Assembly: GCA_029379385.1 (NCBI GenBank)
Contig: CM055613.1
Span: forward strand, 21,797,652 to 21,861,651
Origin: Quillaja saponaria
Lineage: Eukaryota; Streptophyta; Magnoliopsida; Fabales; Quillajaceae
DNA length: 64,000 nucleotides
Direction: 5' to 3'
Part shown: piece by piece, positions 35,701-46,112 of the stretch
How the letters are laid out: every line of letters begins with the position of its first letter
How positions within the stretch are numbered: the first letter of the stretch is position 1
Translations under genes and position numbers: made by a program
Notes under the pieces: model-generated
What the model saw: the letters and a program-made list of their open reading frames with translations, nothing else
What the model was told of the DNA's origin: nothing
The model's database searches: none

Positions 35701-36223
35701 TAGAAAAATTAGTGTGTACCATGGTATGTTCATGGTTGCCTTCGTGCGCTCAATTCCGTCCCTTAATGTACTAAGAGAGTTCTTATCCCCAACAAAACTC
35801 AACGGTTGAGAGGTTTGCTTTAAAGGACTCCTTTGTCCACTCTTAGGAGAAAGATTTAGAGTATTAACCACCTTATCCAAATCCTCCCACGAGTTTAGTT
35901 CGAAATCCTCCCACTCCCACGAGTTTTTATCCATCGTCTTATAAAAGCTCAAGGTCATGCTGACCCTTGCTTATTACACCCCTTTCTTTTTGAGACTTTA
36001 AATCAACTTCTTGGTTATCTTGATTGATGTCTTCTGAGTCTTGGATGAGTTCTTATTCCTCTTCCAAAGAATCTTGGATACAAATTTCAAACACTGATTG
36101 GTCTTGTTTCTTTTCTTGACTTTTTTCACTTAGATCAATTTCTTTGTGGTCAAGTTAGTCTTGGATAGATATTCCATGTAGCCCAAGTCTTTTTGCTACA
36201 CTTCAGACACCAAAGCTATCGAA

Positions 36224-37330
36224 TTATTGTTCAATAACTATCCACAGGATTTCCTTCAGAAACTTTAAATCAATGATCCTTTGAAATTGATTCTTCAAGT
36301 TCCTTAACCATATGATCATTGGAGGGGCTGCCGAAGAGGGACCCTCTATGAGAAGCTTGTTGATAGAAGCTCTCTTTGATTTGTTTGTTTTACTTGACTG
36401 ATTGTCATCTTTTTGCTCCGCCATCTTTGATTTTCCTTTTTGGATCCAAACTTTGTTAGATAAATTAAACTTTTCTTTGCCTAAAACTATCTTATCATTC
36501 TCTTTTGGTTCTTGAAACTTCTTGGATTGTATAAATTCCTGGTACTTGGTTGTCTTGATTTGATCTTGGTGATTCTTTGTGACCTCTTGATTATTTAAAG
36601 AAATCTTACATTCCTCTACTCCATGTCCAAGCTGAGAGCAGTGAGTGTAATATCTAGGGACGTTTTCATAACCAATTTCTTGGTAGAAGCACTTTCCTTC
36701 ACCATATCCTATCCAAACCTTTTTAGCAAAGAGTTTCAAAAATCAAGTTCAACATCATACCCTTGCCACACTTGGCCTAATTCTTGATGCCAAAGCACCA
36801 TCAAGCTTCAATGGGCAAATTAGGTAAATTAATCTATATTGGTATAATTGATGATTCTTGATCCAGATGAAATTCTGGTGGCCATTTGAAAATCCTTATG
36901 GGGAACAATTGTATAAACCATTGGCTTGATTTGTACTTTGTCTTTGGTAGTCCTTCTCATTAAAAGTCTTAATCAAGATGTGTTTTGAATCCAATAGACC
37001 AATAGAAACTGATGTAGAGAGACTAACTGTAGTAAAAGATTTTCTACTATCTGCCATAGAAGGTATTCCATGGGAAAACTTACCTATTAAGGTATAACGA
37101 TAAGGCACTGCTAGGAATTCAATTACTTGATGAGTAAAGAACACAACAAGTGTACCTCTCTATATAAAGAGATAGATTTAGAAGCTATGGGCTATGGGGA
37201 GTGTTTGAAGCAACCACCACGGCTGCAAAGGATTTCGCATGATAAGGAGGTAGAGCCGAGTTAAGCATAGTTTGTAGGGTTCTATTGTATGCCAGATAGT
37301 CATGGAAGAGACAAAGGTAAATTCAATGGA
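36224..37330 (-). pseudogene. LINE ORF1 (DUF4283-like, CCHC finger)
   Basis: ORF1 proteins coat LINE RNA. On the minus strand a start region KSFAAVVVASNTPHSP (about 37231-37180) is followed after frame breaks by FFTHQVIEFLAVPYRYTLIG (from 37141) and KFSHGIPSMADSRKSFTTVS, the DUF4283 pattern of plant LINEs. The frame breaks again near 36890. From 36739 it reads KVWIGYGEGKCFYQEIGYEN, then a finger with Cys and His in YYTHCSQLGHGVEEC; the first Cys of CxxC is replaced by Tyr (YYTHC). A Lys/Gln-rich tail ends at 36224. Confidence 0.8.
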
Positions 37331-37616
37331 GGGTGTTGATTGTTGACGGCAGCCTTGAAGGGATGAGTTAAGGAATCCTTAGTGACAGGTTTATATGGTA
37401 AAAAAGAGGATAACAGCCCTAAGAGATCTTGAGCTTTCGAAGGGTGGAGTGTTCGGAGGATGTCATGGAGGGTAACTGCCGTGGAAAGGGCTGAGGAGCC
37501 TCCATGGTGGCTGAAAACTAGGTTAGGTGCACCACCAAGGCGAAGCCCTAGTAGATCCAAAATAAGGAATCCTAACTCAACTTGAATTTTTATTAATGAT
37601 GCATCATGCTTTGTTT

Positions 37617-37964
37617 GACAATACAAGAACATTCTTCAATTTATTTCATATCATAAGCTTAAGGTAAATAGATAAGTGAAATAAAAATCTATCCTTGAGT
37701 TAACATTTTAACTCAAACAAATATTAGTTATCAAGTGATAGAATCACTTAATCAATATAATTCTTGTTTTTCTTCATAGAACACGTATTAGAGTAGATAA
37801 GCATTAAAACATCAAAGCATAATTTTTTTATTGTATGAAGATGATCTTATCTAAGCTTTAGAGCTTAGAACATTTAGAACCTGCATAAGGAACCTTTAAG
37901 CATAAGAGCTCATCAAATTTAACTCATTTTAAGCCATAGAGCTTAACTATACTATAAGTATCAA
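37617..37964. other. unassigned segment between LINE and gypsy integrase
   Basis: AT-rich, no coding frame. It starts with the presumed LINE target-site duplication and probably belongs to the SIRE-like element into which the LINE inserted. Short repeated phrases such as 'agagctta' occur near 37860-37950. Confidence 0.4.
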
Positions 37965-38883
37965 TAATATGATTCTAAGATTGTGCAGAGATGTACTGCT
38001 TGTCACAAAGCCAAGATGCATGGGTGCAATGGCAGATTATATACTCCTCTTCCAATTCCAACACCTAGGGAAGATATGAGTATGGATTCCTTGAGGGGCT
38101 GCCTAGAACTCAAAGATTTTGTTCCATGGAATAAAAGTTTGAATGCCACTCATTTTGCTGACCTTTATTTCAAAGATAATTGTTAAGCTTCATCCCATTT
38201 CTAAAACCATCACATCTGACCGAGATTCAAACTTTTTGAGTCATTTTTGGAAGACTCTTTGGAAAAAGTTGGGAATTAAGCTTCAATTTAGTTTATCTCA
38301 TCATCAACAAACGAATGGACAAACTGAAATTGTCAATAGATTTCTGGAGCTTTGATTAGGAGTTTGGTGAAGAAGAATGTTAGAGAATGGGAAAGATTAC
38401 TACCTCATGCTAAGTTTGCTTACAATTAGTCAACAAGTCAGACTACAAGAAGTTCACCTTTTGAACCAGTTTATGGGTTGAATCCATGTGATCCATTGGA
38501 TTTATCTCTTATTTGCATTGACAATTAGTTTAGTGGAGAAGCCAATGAAAGAGCCAAATTCATTAAAAAAATTCATGAGCAGATGAGAAACAAGATCTTG
38601 AAGCAAACTGAAAAATTCTAAAAGCAAGCCGACAAGCATAGGAAGAAATTTGTGTTTAATGAAGGTGATTTGGTTTGGATTCATTGAAAAAGAGAAAGAT
38701 TTTTTTAATAGAAAGTATGCTAAAATTCAACGTAGAGCTAATGGATCATTCAAAATTCTCAAGAACATTAATGACAATGCTTCCAAGGTAGTGCTTCTAG
38801 GAGATTATGGAGTTTCAGCTACTTTTAATGTTTCAGGTTTATGTCCATATCATACTAATGAGCCACTAGACTCAGGGATTCTT
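37965..38883 (+). pseudogene. second gypsy (chromovirus-like): integrase
   Basis: Integrase inserts element DNA. Reading with frame changes: RCTACHKAKMHGCNGRLYTP (37989-38048; the C-terminal half of the zinc finger), LPIPTPREDMSMDS, then [11 protein letters not shown] (about 38152), [20 protein letters not shown] (38208-38267) with a catalytic Asp, and [19 protein letters not shown] with the Glu. The C-terminal part gives KEGDLVWIHLRKERF-like text near 38660, then INDNASKVVLLGDYGVSATF (38769-38828) and VSGLCPY. About 25 codons are missing around 38115. EPRV copy C begins directly after it near 38884. Confidence 0.85.
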
Positions 38884-39140
38884 AGATGTCCATATCTATC
38901 TCACTTCCAGTGGTATAAAGATGTGTTCTTATCTAGAGTTTATCAGAGACCAGACAATCAAGCTGACTTTTGGAAGGGGAAATTTTTAGCAGGTCTCCCA
39001 ACTCTGTTTGTTGATAAAATCATAAACAAACTAAAAGATAAACATGGTGGTCATATACTCTATAACAATTATACTTATGGAGAGTTAGCTTCAGAAGTAG
39101 TGTCAGAAGAAATATCATTATGCAATGATATATTAGGCTA
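38884..39140 (+). pseudogene. EPRV C: capsid, C-terminal core
   Basis: It reads LSHFQWYKDVFLSRVYQRPD (38899-38958), then FWKGKFLAGLPTLFVDKI and NNYTYGELASEVVSEEISLC. In the open frame 38650-39141 this is fused in frame to the tail of gypsy integrase, but the fusion looks accidental. The block then enters the tandem array. Confidence 0.8.
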
Positions 39141-40980
39141 AAACAACAAATTGACAAAGAAAAATTAAGTGGGAAAAGAGCTTTAGGAAATTTCTGTGAA
39201 CAATTTGGATATCCCACAAGCAATCAATTTAAGCAGTCTAAAGAGACTCATAAATTTTAAAAGAAATTATCCAATAAACCATATAAGAGAACACAATATA
39301 AAAGAAATGATAAGGTCAAAGCAGGTTATTATGAATCCAGTAAAAAACCTGTAACAAAGGAAGCTAATTATAAAAAGGTTCCTATTTATTATAAGTGTGG
39401 AAAACCAAGTCACTTTCAAAATAAATGCATAGTTAAAAAGAAAATAAATCTCTTCAAATTGATGAAGGATTAAAGAAATCTTTATGTCAAATCTTATTAG
39501 AAGACTCTAAGAGATAAACATGGTGGTCATATACCTTATAACAATTATACTTATAGAGCGTTAGCTTCAGAAGTAGTGTCAGAAGGAATATCATTATGCA
39601 ATGATATTAGGCTAAAATGACAAATTGACAAAGAAAAATTAAGTGGAAAAAGAGCTTTAGAAAATTTCTGTGAACAATTTGGATATCCCACAAGCAATCA
39701 ATTTAAGCAGTCTAAAAAGACTCATAAATTTTAAAAGAAATTCTCTAATAAACCATATAAGAGAACACAATATAAAAGAAATGATAAGGTCAAAGCAGGT
39801 TATTATGAATCCAGTAAAAAACCTGTAACAAAGGAAGCTAATTATAAAAAGATTCCTATTTATTATAAGTGTGGAAAACCATGTCACTTTCAAAATAAAT
39901 GCAGAGTTAAAAAGAAAATAAATCTCTTTAAATTGATGAAGGATTAAAGAAATCTTTATGTCAAATCTTATTAGAAGACTCTAAAAGATAAACATGGTGG
40001 TCATATACCCTATAGCAATTATACTTATAGAGAGTTAGCTTCAGAAGTAGTGTCAGAAGGAATATCATTATGCAATGATATTAGGCTAAAATGACAAATT
40101 GACAAAGAAAAATTAAGTGGGAAAAGAGCTTTAGGAAATTTCTGTGAACAATTTGGATATCCCACAAGTAGTCAATTTAAGCAGTCTAAAAAGACTCATA
40201 AATTTTAAAAGAAATTCTCTAATAAACCATATAAGAGAACACAATATAAAAGAAATGATAAGGTCAAAGCAGGTTATTATGAATCTAGTAAAAAACCTGT
40301 AACAAAGGAAGCTAATTATAAAAAGGTTCCTATTTATTATAAGTGTGGAAAACCAGGTCACTTTCAAAATAAATGCAGAGTTAAAAAGAAAATAAATCTC
40401 TTCAAATTGATGAAGGATTAAAGAAATCTTTATGTCAAATCTTATTAGAAGACTCTAAGAGATAAACATGGTGGTCATATACCCTATAACAATTATACTT
40501 ATAGAGAGTTAGCTTCAGAAGTAGTGTCAGAAGGAATATCATTATGCAATGATATTAGGCTAAAATGACAAATTGACAAAGAAAAATTAAGTGGGAAAAG
40601 AGCTTTAAGAAATTTCTGTGAACAATTTGGATATCCCACAAGTAGTCAATTTAAGCAGTCTAAAAAGACTTATAAATTTCAAAAGAAATTCTCTAATAAA
40701 CCATATAAGAGAACACAATATAAAAGAAATGATAAGGTCAAAGTAGGTTATTATGAATCCAGTAAAAAACTTGTAACAAAGGAAGCTAATTATAAAAAGA
40801 TTCCTATTTGTTATAAGTGTGGAAAACTAGGTAACAAAGGAAGCTAATTATAAAAAGATTCCTATTTGTTATAAGTGTGGAAAACTAGGTCACTTTCAAA
40901 ATAAATGCAGAGTTAAAAAGAAAATAAATGCTCTTCAAATTGATGAAGGATTAAAGAAATCTTTATGTCAAATCTTATTA
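39037..40980 (+). repeat. fourfold ~474-bp tandem amplification of capsid finger region
   Basis: Units start with GATAAACATGGTGGTCATAT at 39037, 39513, 39987 and 40461 (steps 476, 474, 474). Each carries the capsid end, the CCHC finger and the post-finger segment. In units 1-3 the first finger Cys is Tyr (YYKCGKP); unit 4 has CYKCGKL. Units 2-4 share a TGA (CTAAAATGACAA) absent from unit 1, and units 1-3 share a TAA (AAATTTTAAAAG) absent from unit 4. Unit 4 has a nested 58-bp duplication (about 40775-40890). Confidence 0.9.
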
Positions 40981-41044
40981 AAAGATGAACAAGGAAAAGG
41001 AACAAATGAATGCTTTTATAATAGAGCAATATAAATCATATTCG

Positions 41045-41460
41045 AGTCTAAAAGAGTAAGAAAATGATTATAACTTTGAGTCAGAAAAATCTAGAAAATC
41101 AAAATGTTGTTCTGATAATGACTGTGATGAATATATCCTAAAACTATAGGATTAAACAGCCTTAGTATAAATGTCCTATCTAAAGAAGAAAGTCTAATTC
41201 TAGACTTAATTGATAAAATTGCTGACCCTGAAGAAAGAAGAATATAGTTGGAAAACTATATTCAAATGTCTAACAGGGGTAAAAGTTCAATAACAAAAGG
41301 AAGTATAAAAGATGATTCTTATTCCTTTAAAAATATTATTGAAAGAGTAAAAAATGTTAACTCTTCATCAAAAGAACCAACTATTGCTGATTTAAAATTA
41401 GATTTTAATGAAATCAAAGAAGAAGTAAAAACTCTAAAACAAAGAGTTTCTATTCTATAA
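41045..41460 (+). pseudogene. EPRV C: coiled-coil segment
   Basis: It is the equivalent of 15472-15804 in A1. An upstream Cys-rich piece (about 41105-41140, SDNDCDEYIL) precedes SKEESLILDLIDKIADPEER, then, after a TAG, MENYIQMSNRGKSS and LKLDFNEIKEEVKTLKQRVS. It ends in a TAA at 41458. Confidence 0.65.
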
Positions 41461-41559
41461 GAGTCGGATGAAGATTAGTTCCAAGACCTTAAATAGGAAT
41501 CATCAAAAATAACAAAAATCCAGAACCTGAAAATAAAGGCAAAAGTATAATTATTCAAG

Positions 41560-42240
41560 AACCTAAGGAAGGAACTGTAAACATCCTTAATGATCCAGAA
41601 TGATGGATTTGTGCTATAGATTTAGTTATAGCACAAAAATGGTTTACTAAAATAACTATAGTTATGAATAATGAATTCAGTTTTCAGTCTGTAGCCCTGA
41701 TAGATTCAGAAGCAAATTTGAATTGCATTAATGAAGGATTAGTTCCATCTAAGTATTTTCAGAAAACTACACAAATACTTCATGCTACGGATGGAAATTG
41801 TCTTATTATAGACTACAAATTGTCTAATGCTGCAATCTGTAATAACAAGGTTTGTTTTCCTATACCCTTTGTTTTAGTTAAAGGCTTAGCTCAGGGAGTA
41901 ATTCTAGGAAACCATCTTCTACATATGTTATTCCCTATTTCTAAGATAGACTAATCAGGGGTAGAGACTACAATAAAGGGTAGACAAATTAAATTTGAAT
42001 TTGTTGAAGAACCCCGAGTTCATGAAATCAATCTTATGAAAGATACCATTAAAAGAAAAGAAAATTCTCTTATGTCTCTAAAAGAGGATTTGTTAAATAT
42101 AAGAGAATTGAGCAACAACTGAAATCTCCTAAGCTTCAAGATGAAATTAATAAATTTCAACATAAAATTGAACAAACTATATATGCTGAAATTCCTGATG
42201 CCTTTTGGAATAGAAAATAGCATATAATAGAATTGCCTTA
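41560..42240 (+). pseudogene. EPRV C: aspartic protease with mutated active site
   Basis: The active-site motif reads LIDSEANLNCINEG (about 41697-41738): the Gly of DSG is Glu, which should abolish activity. The rest is well kept: GLVPSKYFQKTTQILHATDG and GLAQGVILGNHLLHMLFPIS. A TAA at 41952 and a frameshift near 42090 follow, in the linker to RT. Confidence 0.8.
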
Positions 42241-42329
42241 TGAACCAGATTTATCAGAAAAACAAATACCTACTAAGGCTAGACCAATAGCTATGGGTCC
42301 TAAACACTTAGAAATTTGTTAAGGCATAA

Positions 42330-43040
42330 ATTGAAGAATTACTAAAAAAGGGATTAATTAGAAAAGTTACAGTCCTTGGAGTTACCTAGCATTTTATGTA
42401 GAAAATGCAGCCGAATTAGAAAAGGGAGTCTCGAGGCTAGTAATTAATTACAAACCTCTGAATAAGGCTTTAAGATGGATTAGGTATCCAATTCTTAATA
42501 AAAAAGGATTTGTTAAATAGACTTTATGATGCCAAGATATTTTCCAAATTCGATATAAAATCAGGATATTGGCAAATTCAAATAGCTGAACAAGATATGT
42601 ACAAAATTGCCTTTATTGTACCTTTTCGGCATTATGAATGGAATGTTATGCCATTTGGATTAAAAAATGCTCCATTTGAATTTCAAAATATTATGAATAA
42701 TATATTTAATTCTTATCATGAATTCATAATTGTTTATATTGATGATGTTTTAGTATTTTCCCATTCTATTGAAAAACATTTCAAACATCTTAATATATTT
42801 TTGAATACTGTCATGAAAGCGGGATTAGCAGTTTCGAGAAAGAAGGTAAAAACATTTCAAACTGCTATTCATTTTTTAGGTTATAATATTCATAAAGGTT
42901 CTATTATACCTATTGATAGAACCATACAATTTGTTGACAAATTCCCTAAAGAGATAAAGGAAAAACAACAACTGCAGAGATTCTTAGGAAGCATGAATTA
43001 TATAGGTGAATTTTACAAAGCCTTAGATTGCAGATTATTA
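42330..43040 (+). pseudogene. EPRV C: reverse transcriptase
   Basis: The first part has stops and a frameshift (VINYKPLNKALRWIRYPI near 42443; change of frame at about 42500). From 42510 it is open: IFSKFDIKSGYWQIQIAEQD with the first catalytic Asp, then MPFGLKNAPFEFQNIM and YIDDVLVFSHSIEKH with YIDD at 42735-42746. HFLGYNIHKGSIIPIDR and LQRFLGSMNYIGEFY complete the thumb. It is the most complete RT here, though without an intact frame to the protease. Confidence 0.87.
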
Positions 43041-43550
43041 TTTGCACGATTAAAAAAGAATCCTTCAGAATGGAACAATTACTTTACGGAAGCAGTTAAG
43101 AGGAAAAAACAAAGAGTTAAAGAACTTCCATGTCTTTGTATTCCTCATCCAGATGCTTTTAAAATAGTTGAAACTGATGCTTTTGAGATAGGATATGGAG
43201 GAATTCTTAAAAAAAAAATTGCTAATAAAGAGCAGTAGTTAGATTTACTTTAGGAACTTGGAAGGGTACACAACAAAATTATTCTACTATAAAAAATGAA
43301 ATATTATCTATAGTTATTTGCATCGCTAAGTTTGAATCTGACTTGTTAAATAAAAAATTCTTATTAAGAATAGATTGCAAGTCTGCCAAATATATCCTTC
43401 TTAAAGATGTCAAAAATATAATATCTAAACAGATATTTGCTAGATGGCAGGGAATCCTTTTTGTTTTTGAATTTGATATAGAATTCATTAAAGGAGAATC
43501 TAATTCTTTGTCTGACTTCCTAACTAGAGAATTTTTTGCAGGGATCCTAA
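43041..43550 (+). pseudogene. EPRV C: RNase H
   Basis: It reads IVETDAFEIGYGGIL (about 43164-43208) with the first catalytic Asp kept. A TAG at 43237 and a lost base break the frame, then NYSTIKNEILSIVICIAKFE, LLRIDCKSAKYILL and ARWQGILFVFEFDIEFIKGE (about 43439-43498), followed by SLSDFLTREFF. Confidence 0.82.
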
Positions 43551-44528
43551 ATATTTTATGTGATCAGGCTTATGAATTAGCCCTTCCTTGTAATACCAAG
43601 GATTTCAAATATCCATATATTCCACTATCTTATAAAAAGATAGCTCCCATTGAAAAAAGGTATGCTATTTAGCACCATTTGAGATAGCCTCTTTTTATCT
43701 CAATAATCATCTTCCTCTTGAATTAGAACCCAGGAATATTTTATTCTAATTAAATATTCTTGTGGACACAGAGTCAATTTCTCATAAACCCTGGATTCGA
43801 GCAAGGTCATAATGAGCTTATTCAAAAATTGTCATTTATAAAGTGATGAAGCCAGAAGATTGGGGTATAGAATTATACTGTCAAAAACAAATCAAAGATA
43901 GAAGAATATTTCCTCGGCTATATACTTATTTTGATTATATGGCTGCATGGGAAAACTTGCTTTTATTGGAAAACAAAGTAAGAAAACACAGCTAGTTTCT
44001 TAGGTTCACCCTTAATGAAGAACCTTCTCCCACTACTTTTCCTCAGTGGTTTGAAACATGATACTTTTCTTGGGGATTATTTCCCATATCCCTCAAGACA
44101 AAATTATTATGTTTACATCTTATTATCAGCTCCCATGGATTGTTAAATGGGAATATATTATAAAAGAATGCTCTTCTTCTGCCTTTGGGATTAATCAATC
44201 AGTCCCCTGGTTAATTCGTAGAACTCAAATCAAATAGTAGGATAACTTCTCTAATTTCGAAGAGAACGTTAATAATTTTCAAAAGCTAGGGATCTTAAGA
44301 TCTAAAGCTTCTTCTCAAAAACCTTATATAAATGAGAATAAAAAGGTTCTTGATATGGTGAAAGGCTTATTAGCCTCCTCTTCTAAAGATGATGTTCAAA
44401 AGGAGCTACTAAAAATTCTTGAAGATAACAATTCTAAGATGAGTCAATATGACCCAGCCTACTTCTAGAACTCATAAGACCCTCTGGATGAAGGAGTAGA
44501 AGACTTTTTGGATGAAGAATCTCATAAA
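43551..44528 (+). pseudogene. EPRV C: conserved C-terminal domain
   Basis: It follows RNase H in frame: CDQAYELALPCNTKDFKY (43559-43612), then IPLSYKKIAPIEKRY. With breaks it continues through LELEPRNILF, GIELYCQKQIKDRRIFPRLY (about 43865-43924), TYFDYMAAWENLLL, RFTLNEEPSPTTFPQWF-type text and a hydrophobic stretch near 44090-44140. The tail has VLDMVKGLLASSSKDDVQKE (about 44350-44409) and ends near DEESHK, TAA at 44528. Function unknown; it is shared by copies A1/A2, C and D. Confidence 0.65.
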
Positions 44529-45157
44529 TAATTCTCTTTTCATAAAGCCAAAGTTTGCTTTCCTAAAAGGAAAGGGAATCTACTTTCTTTTCAAAAAGCA
44601 AAAGTCATATTTTCTAAAAGAAAGAATGCTTTCGATGATATGTAGACAAATTTCTTTAAAGAAAAGGATTTACTTTATAAAAGTAAAAGATTCCTTTTCA
44701 TATGGTGGATCGACTCCACACTATCCAGGACACGTGCCCAGACAATATGAAGACCCTTATCCAAAGGAATCAGCTTTGCTTATCCTTATCTTAAGGTCTG
44801 TAATACTAAAGTCTATTTAAGGGCGTTTGCCCTCTGTAGTTTCCTAAGTTTTGAAGTTTGGTAGAATATCAGCAGTTTAGTATGCTTTAAATGTTTTGTA
44901 AAATACGAGTGAGAATTTCAAGTTTGTAACTGGCTTGTACCAGTTGTACCAGTAGCTGCTAATTGTACCTGTGAACGTGTTCTGTACCTGTGCCTTGTAC
45001 CTATAATAAAGAATCTGCTCTTCTTATTAATGTAAGTCTTCTTCTACTCTTCTTTTATATTTCTATGATTGATCTGGGCTACTGAATCTTATTGCAGCTG
45101 TGTACATATGTTCTATGTTATTTGGTTTTATGTACGCTAGCTTCCCCTTATGGTATC
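44529..45157 (+). promoter_or_regulatory. EPRV C: intergenic region with promoter-like elements, ending at primer site
   Basis: It has the palindrome TTTACTTT-ATA-AAAGTAAA (44669-44687), a G-box in GGACACGTGCCC (about 44728), TATA-like CTATTTAAGGGC (about 44813) and AATAAA (45005-45010). It ends with CTTCCCCTTATGGTATC, the last seven bases being the start of a tRNA-Met primer site (45151-45157). An open frame (44512-44820) across it is a by-product, since it begins inside the C-terminal coding end. Confidence 0.7.
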
Positions 45158-45385
45158 GAATTTTAAGTTTGTAACAGTGGACTTAAACCTGTTATACTAG
45201 TAGCTGCTATTGTAAAATTGTTGTTGTCAAATAGTACCTGTGAACATGTTCTGTACCTGTGCCTTGTACCTATAATAAAGAATCTGCTCTTCTTATTAAT
45301 GTAAGTCTTCTTCTACTCTTCTTTTATATTTCTACGATTGATCTGGGTTACTGAATCTTATTGCAACTGTGTACATTCTGGTGAT
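45158..45385 (+). repeat. second copy of EPRV transcript-end region
   Basis: From GAATTTTAAGTTTGTAACAG this stretch repeats the sequence at about 44907-45133, including CTGTGAACATGTTCTGTACC and AATAAA at 45274. The first copy ends seven bases into the primer site and the second begins at once. This resembles a terminal redundancy joined at the DNA discontinuity. Confidence 0.75.
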
Positions 45386-45530
45386 TAATGTGTTTCTTTG
45401 GAAGTTATAATGTGTTAGTTTTGTTAGCATTTCCTATGTGTTTTTAGAAGTCATAATGTGTTAGTTTTGTTAGTCATTTCGTATGATGTTTTTTCAAAAT
45501 TATAATGTGTTAGCCTTAGACTTAGAGGGT
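45386..45530 (+). repeat. ~47-bp degenerate triplication
   Basis: The phrase ATAATGTGTTAG recurs at about 45407, 45453 and 45502, with similar flanks (TTTGTTAG, CATTTC). It is a short tandem repeat without a coding frame. Confidence 0.6.
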
Positions 45531-45699
45531 TATTTCAAGTTATATATATTCTAATTTTCAAATTAATGGAAGGCCTTGAGAGTTATCAAAAAACCTTTAT
45601 AGTTAAAATTCTAGTAGAAGTTCTTATCTCTAAGGTGGATTCCTTGAGTGACAAACTTAATTTGAGTTCTTAATTTCTTATCCTTAAAGTGGCTAACTT

Positions 45700-45905
45700 A
45701 CGTTAATTTATTATTTTGGAACCGATAAACACACATTTTTCCACCTACTATATGGAATTTCCTTTGGCCCTCCATAGCACCCAAAAAGAAATAAGTAAAA
45801 GCAATCTTAATTTTATATAATATGTGCCTTAGAGGGTCCAAAGCACTCAAAATTGCAATAGTCTGTCTAAAAGTCGGAATCTCGAAAGTTTGTAAACCTG
45901 ATAGA
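45700..45905 (-). pseudogene. LINE reverse transcriptase fragment
   Basis: On the minus strand it reads TIAILSALDPLRHILYKIKI, then FFLGAMEGQRKFHIVGGKMC, closely parallel to SALDPPKSVLIKMESALAKF and FWGAKDGHKKFYQCSWKTIC of the large LINE (33349-33250). It is a short, separate remnant of the same or a related L1 family. Confidence 0.72.
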
Positions 45906-46112
45906 ATAATAACATAATACACAAATAGTCAATCGAAAGCATATCATAGAATAGAACAAATCACAGAATAAGGTTGCAGTGGAGTCTAATTTGCGAATAT
46001 TCAAATACAACTAGGTCCAAGCTAAAACAAAGGCTAGGAACACCAAAATGAACTTCACACAGACACCTTTCCCCAATTCGAAACTTAAAAAACAAGATCA
46101 GCTATCTGAAAC

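Larger units (their letters stand above)
31577..37616 (-). mobile_element. L1-type LINE, near full length
   Basis: On the minus strand the order is 5' region, ORF1 (nucleic-acid-binding), endonuclease, reverse transcriptase, a zf-RVT-like domain, an RNase H-like end and a poly(A) tail, seen as a T run at about 31577-31587. The flanks carry GACAATGCAAACA (31564-31576) and GACAATACAAGAACA (37617-37631), which look like a diverged target-site duplication. Length is about 6.0 kb, the usual size of plant L1 elements. Both frames contain stops. It lies inside SIRE-like sequence, which itself interrupts the second gypsy. Confidence 0.88.
38884..45385 (+). mobile_element. endogenous pararetrovirus copy C
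   Basis: One plus-strand unit: C-terminal capsid, a tandemly amplified finger block, coiled-coil segment, protease, RT, RNase H, C-terminal domain, intergenic region, and a partial second intergenic copy. It has the longest intact RT-RNase H frame of the window (42510-43238). The left edge joins gypsy integrase at CTTAGATGTCC. Movement protein and capsid N-terminus are absent. Confidence 0.87.

Noticed and set aside
38650..39141. fusion protein of gypsy integrase and viral capsid
   Set aside because: The frame happens to stay open across the junction, but both parts are truncated relics with no start or control region; chance is the simpler explanation.
39657..40367. two near-identical 78-codon minus-strand frames as a small gene pair
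   Set aside because: They are antisense shadows repeated because the capsid finger block is tandemly amplified.
39037..40980. CRISPR-like or regulatory array
   Set aside because: Units are 474 bp, carry coding text of the EPRV capsid, and have no short repeat-spacer structure; the organism is a plant.
42510..43238. 242-codon open frame as a functional host gene
   Set aside because: It is the RT/RNase H part of EPRV copy C, starts mid-domain, and its upstream protease and capsid are disrupted.
44512..44820. 102-codon frame across the EPRV intergenic region
   Set aside because: It begins inside the C-terminal coding end in another frame and covers the palindrome, G-box and TATA-like box; no equivalent is open in copies A2 or D.
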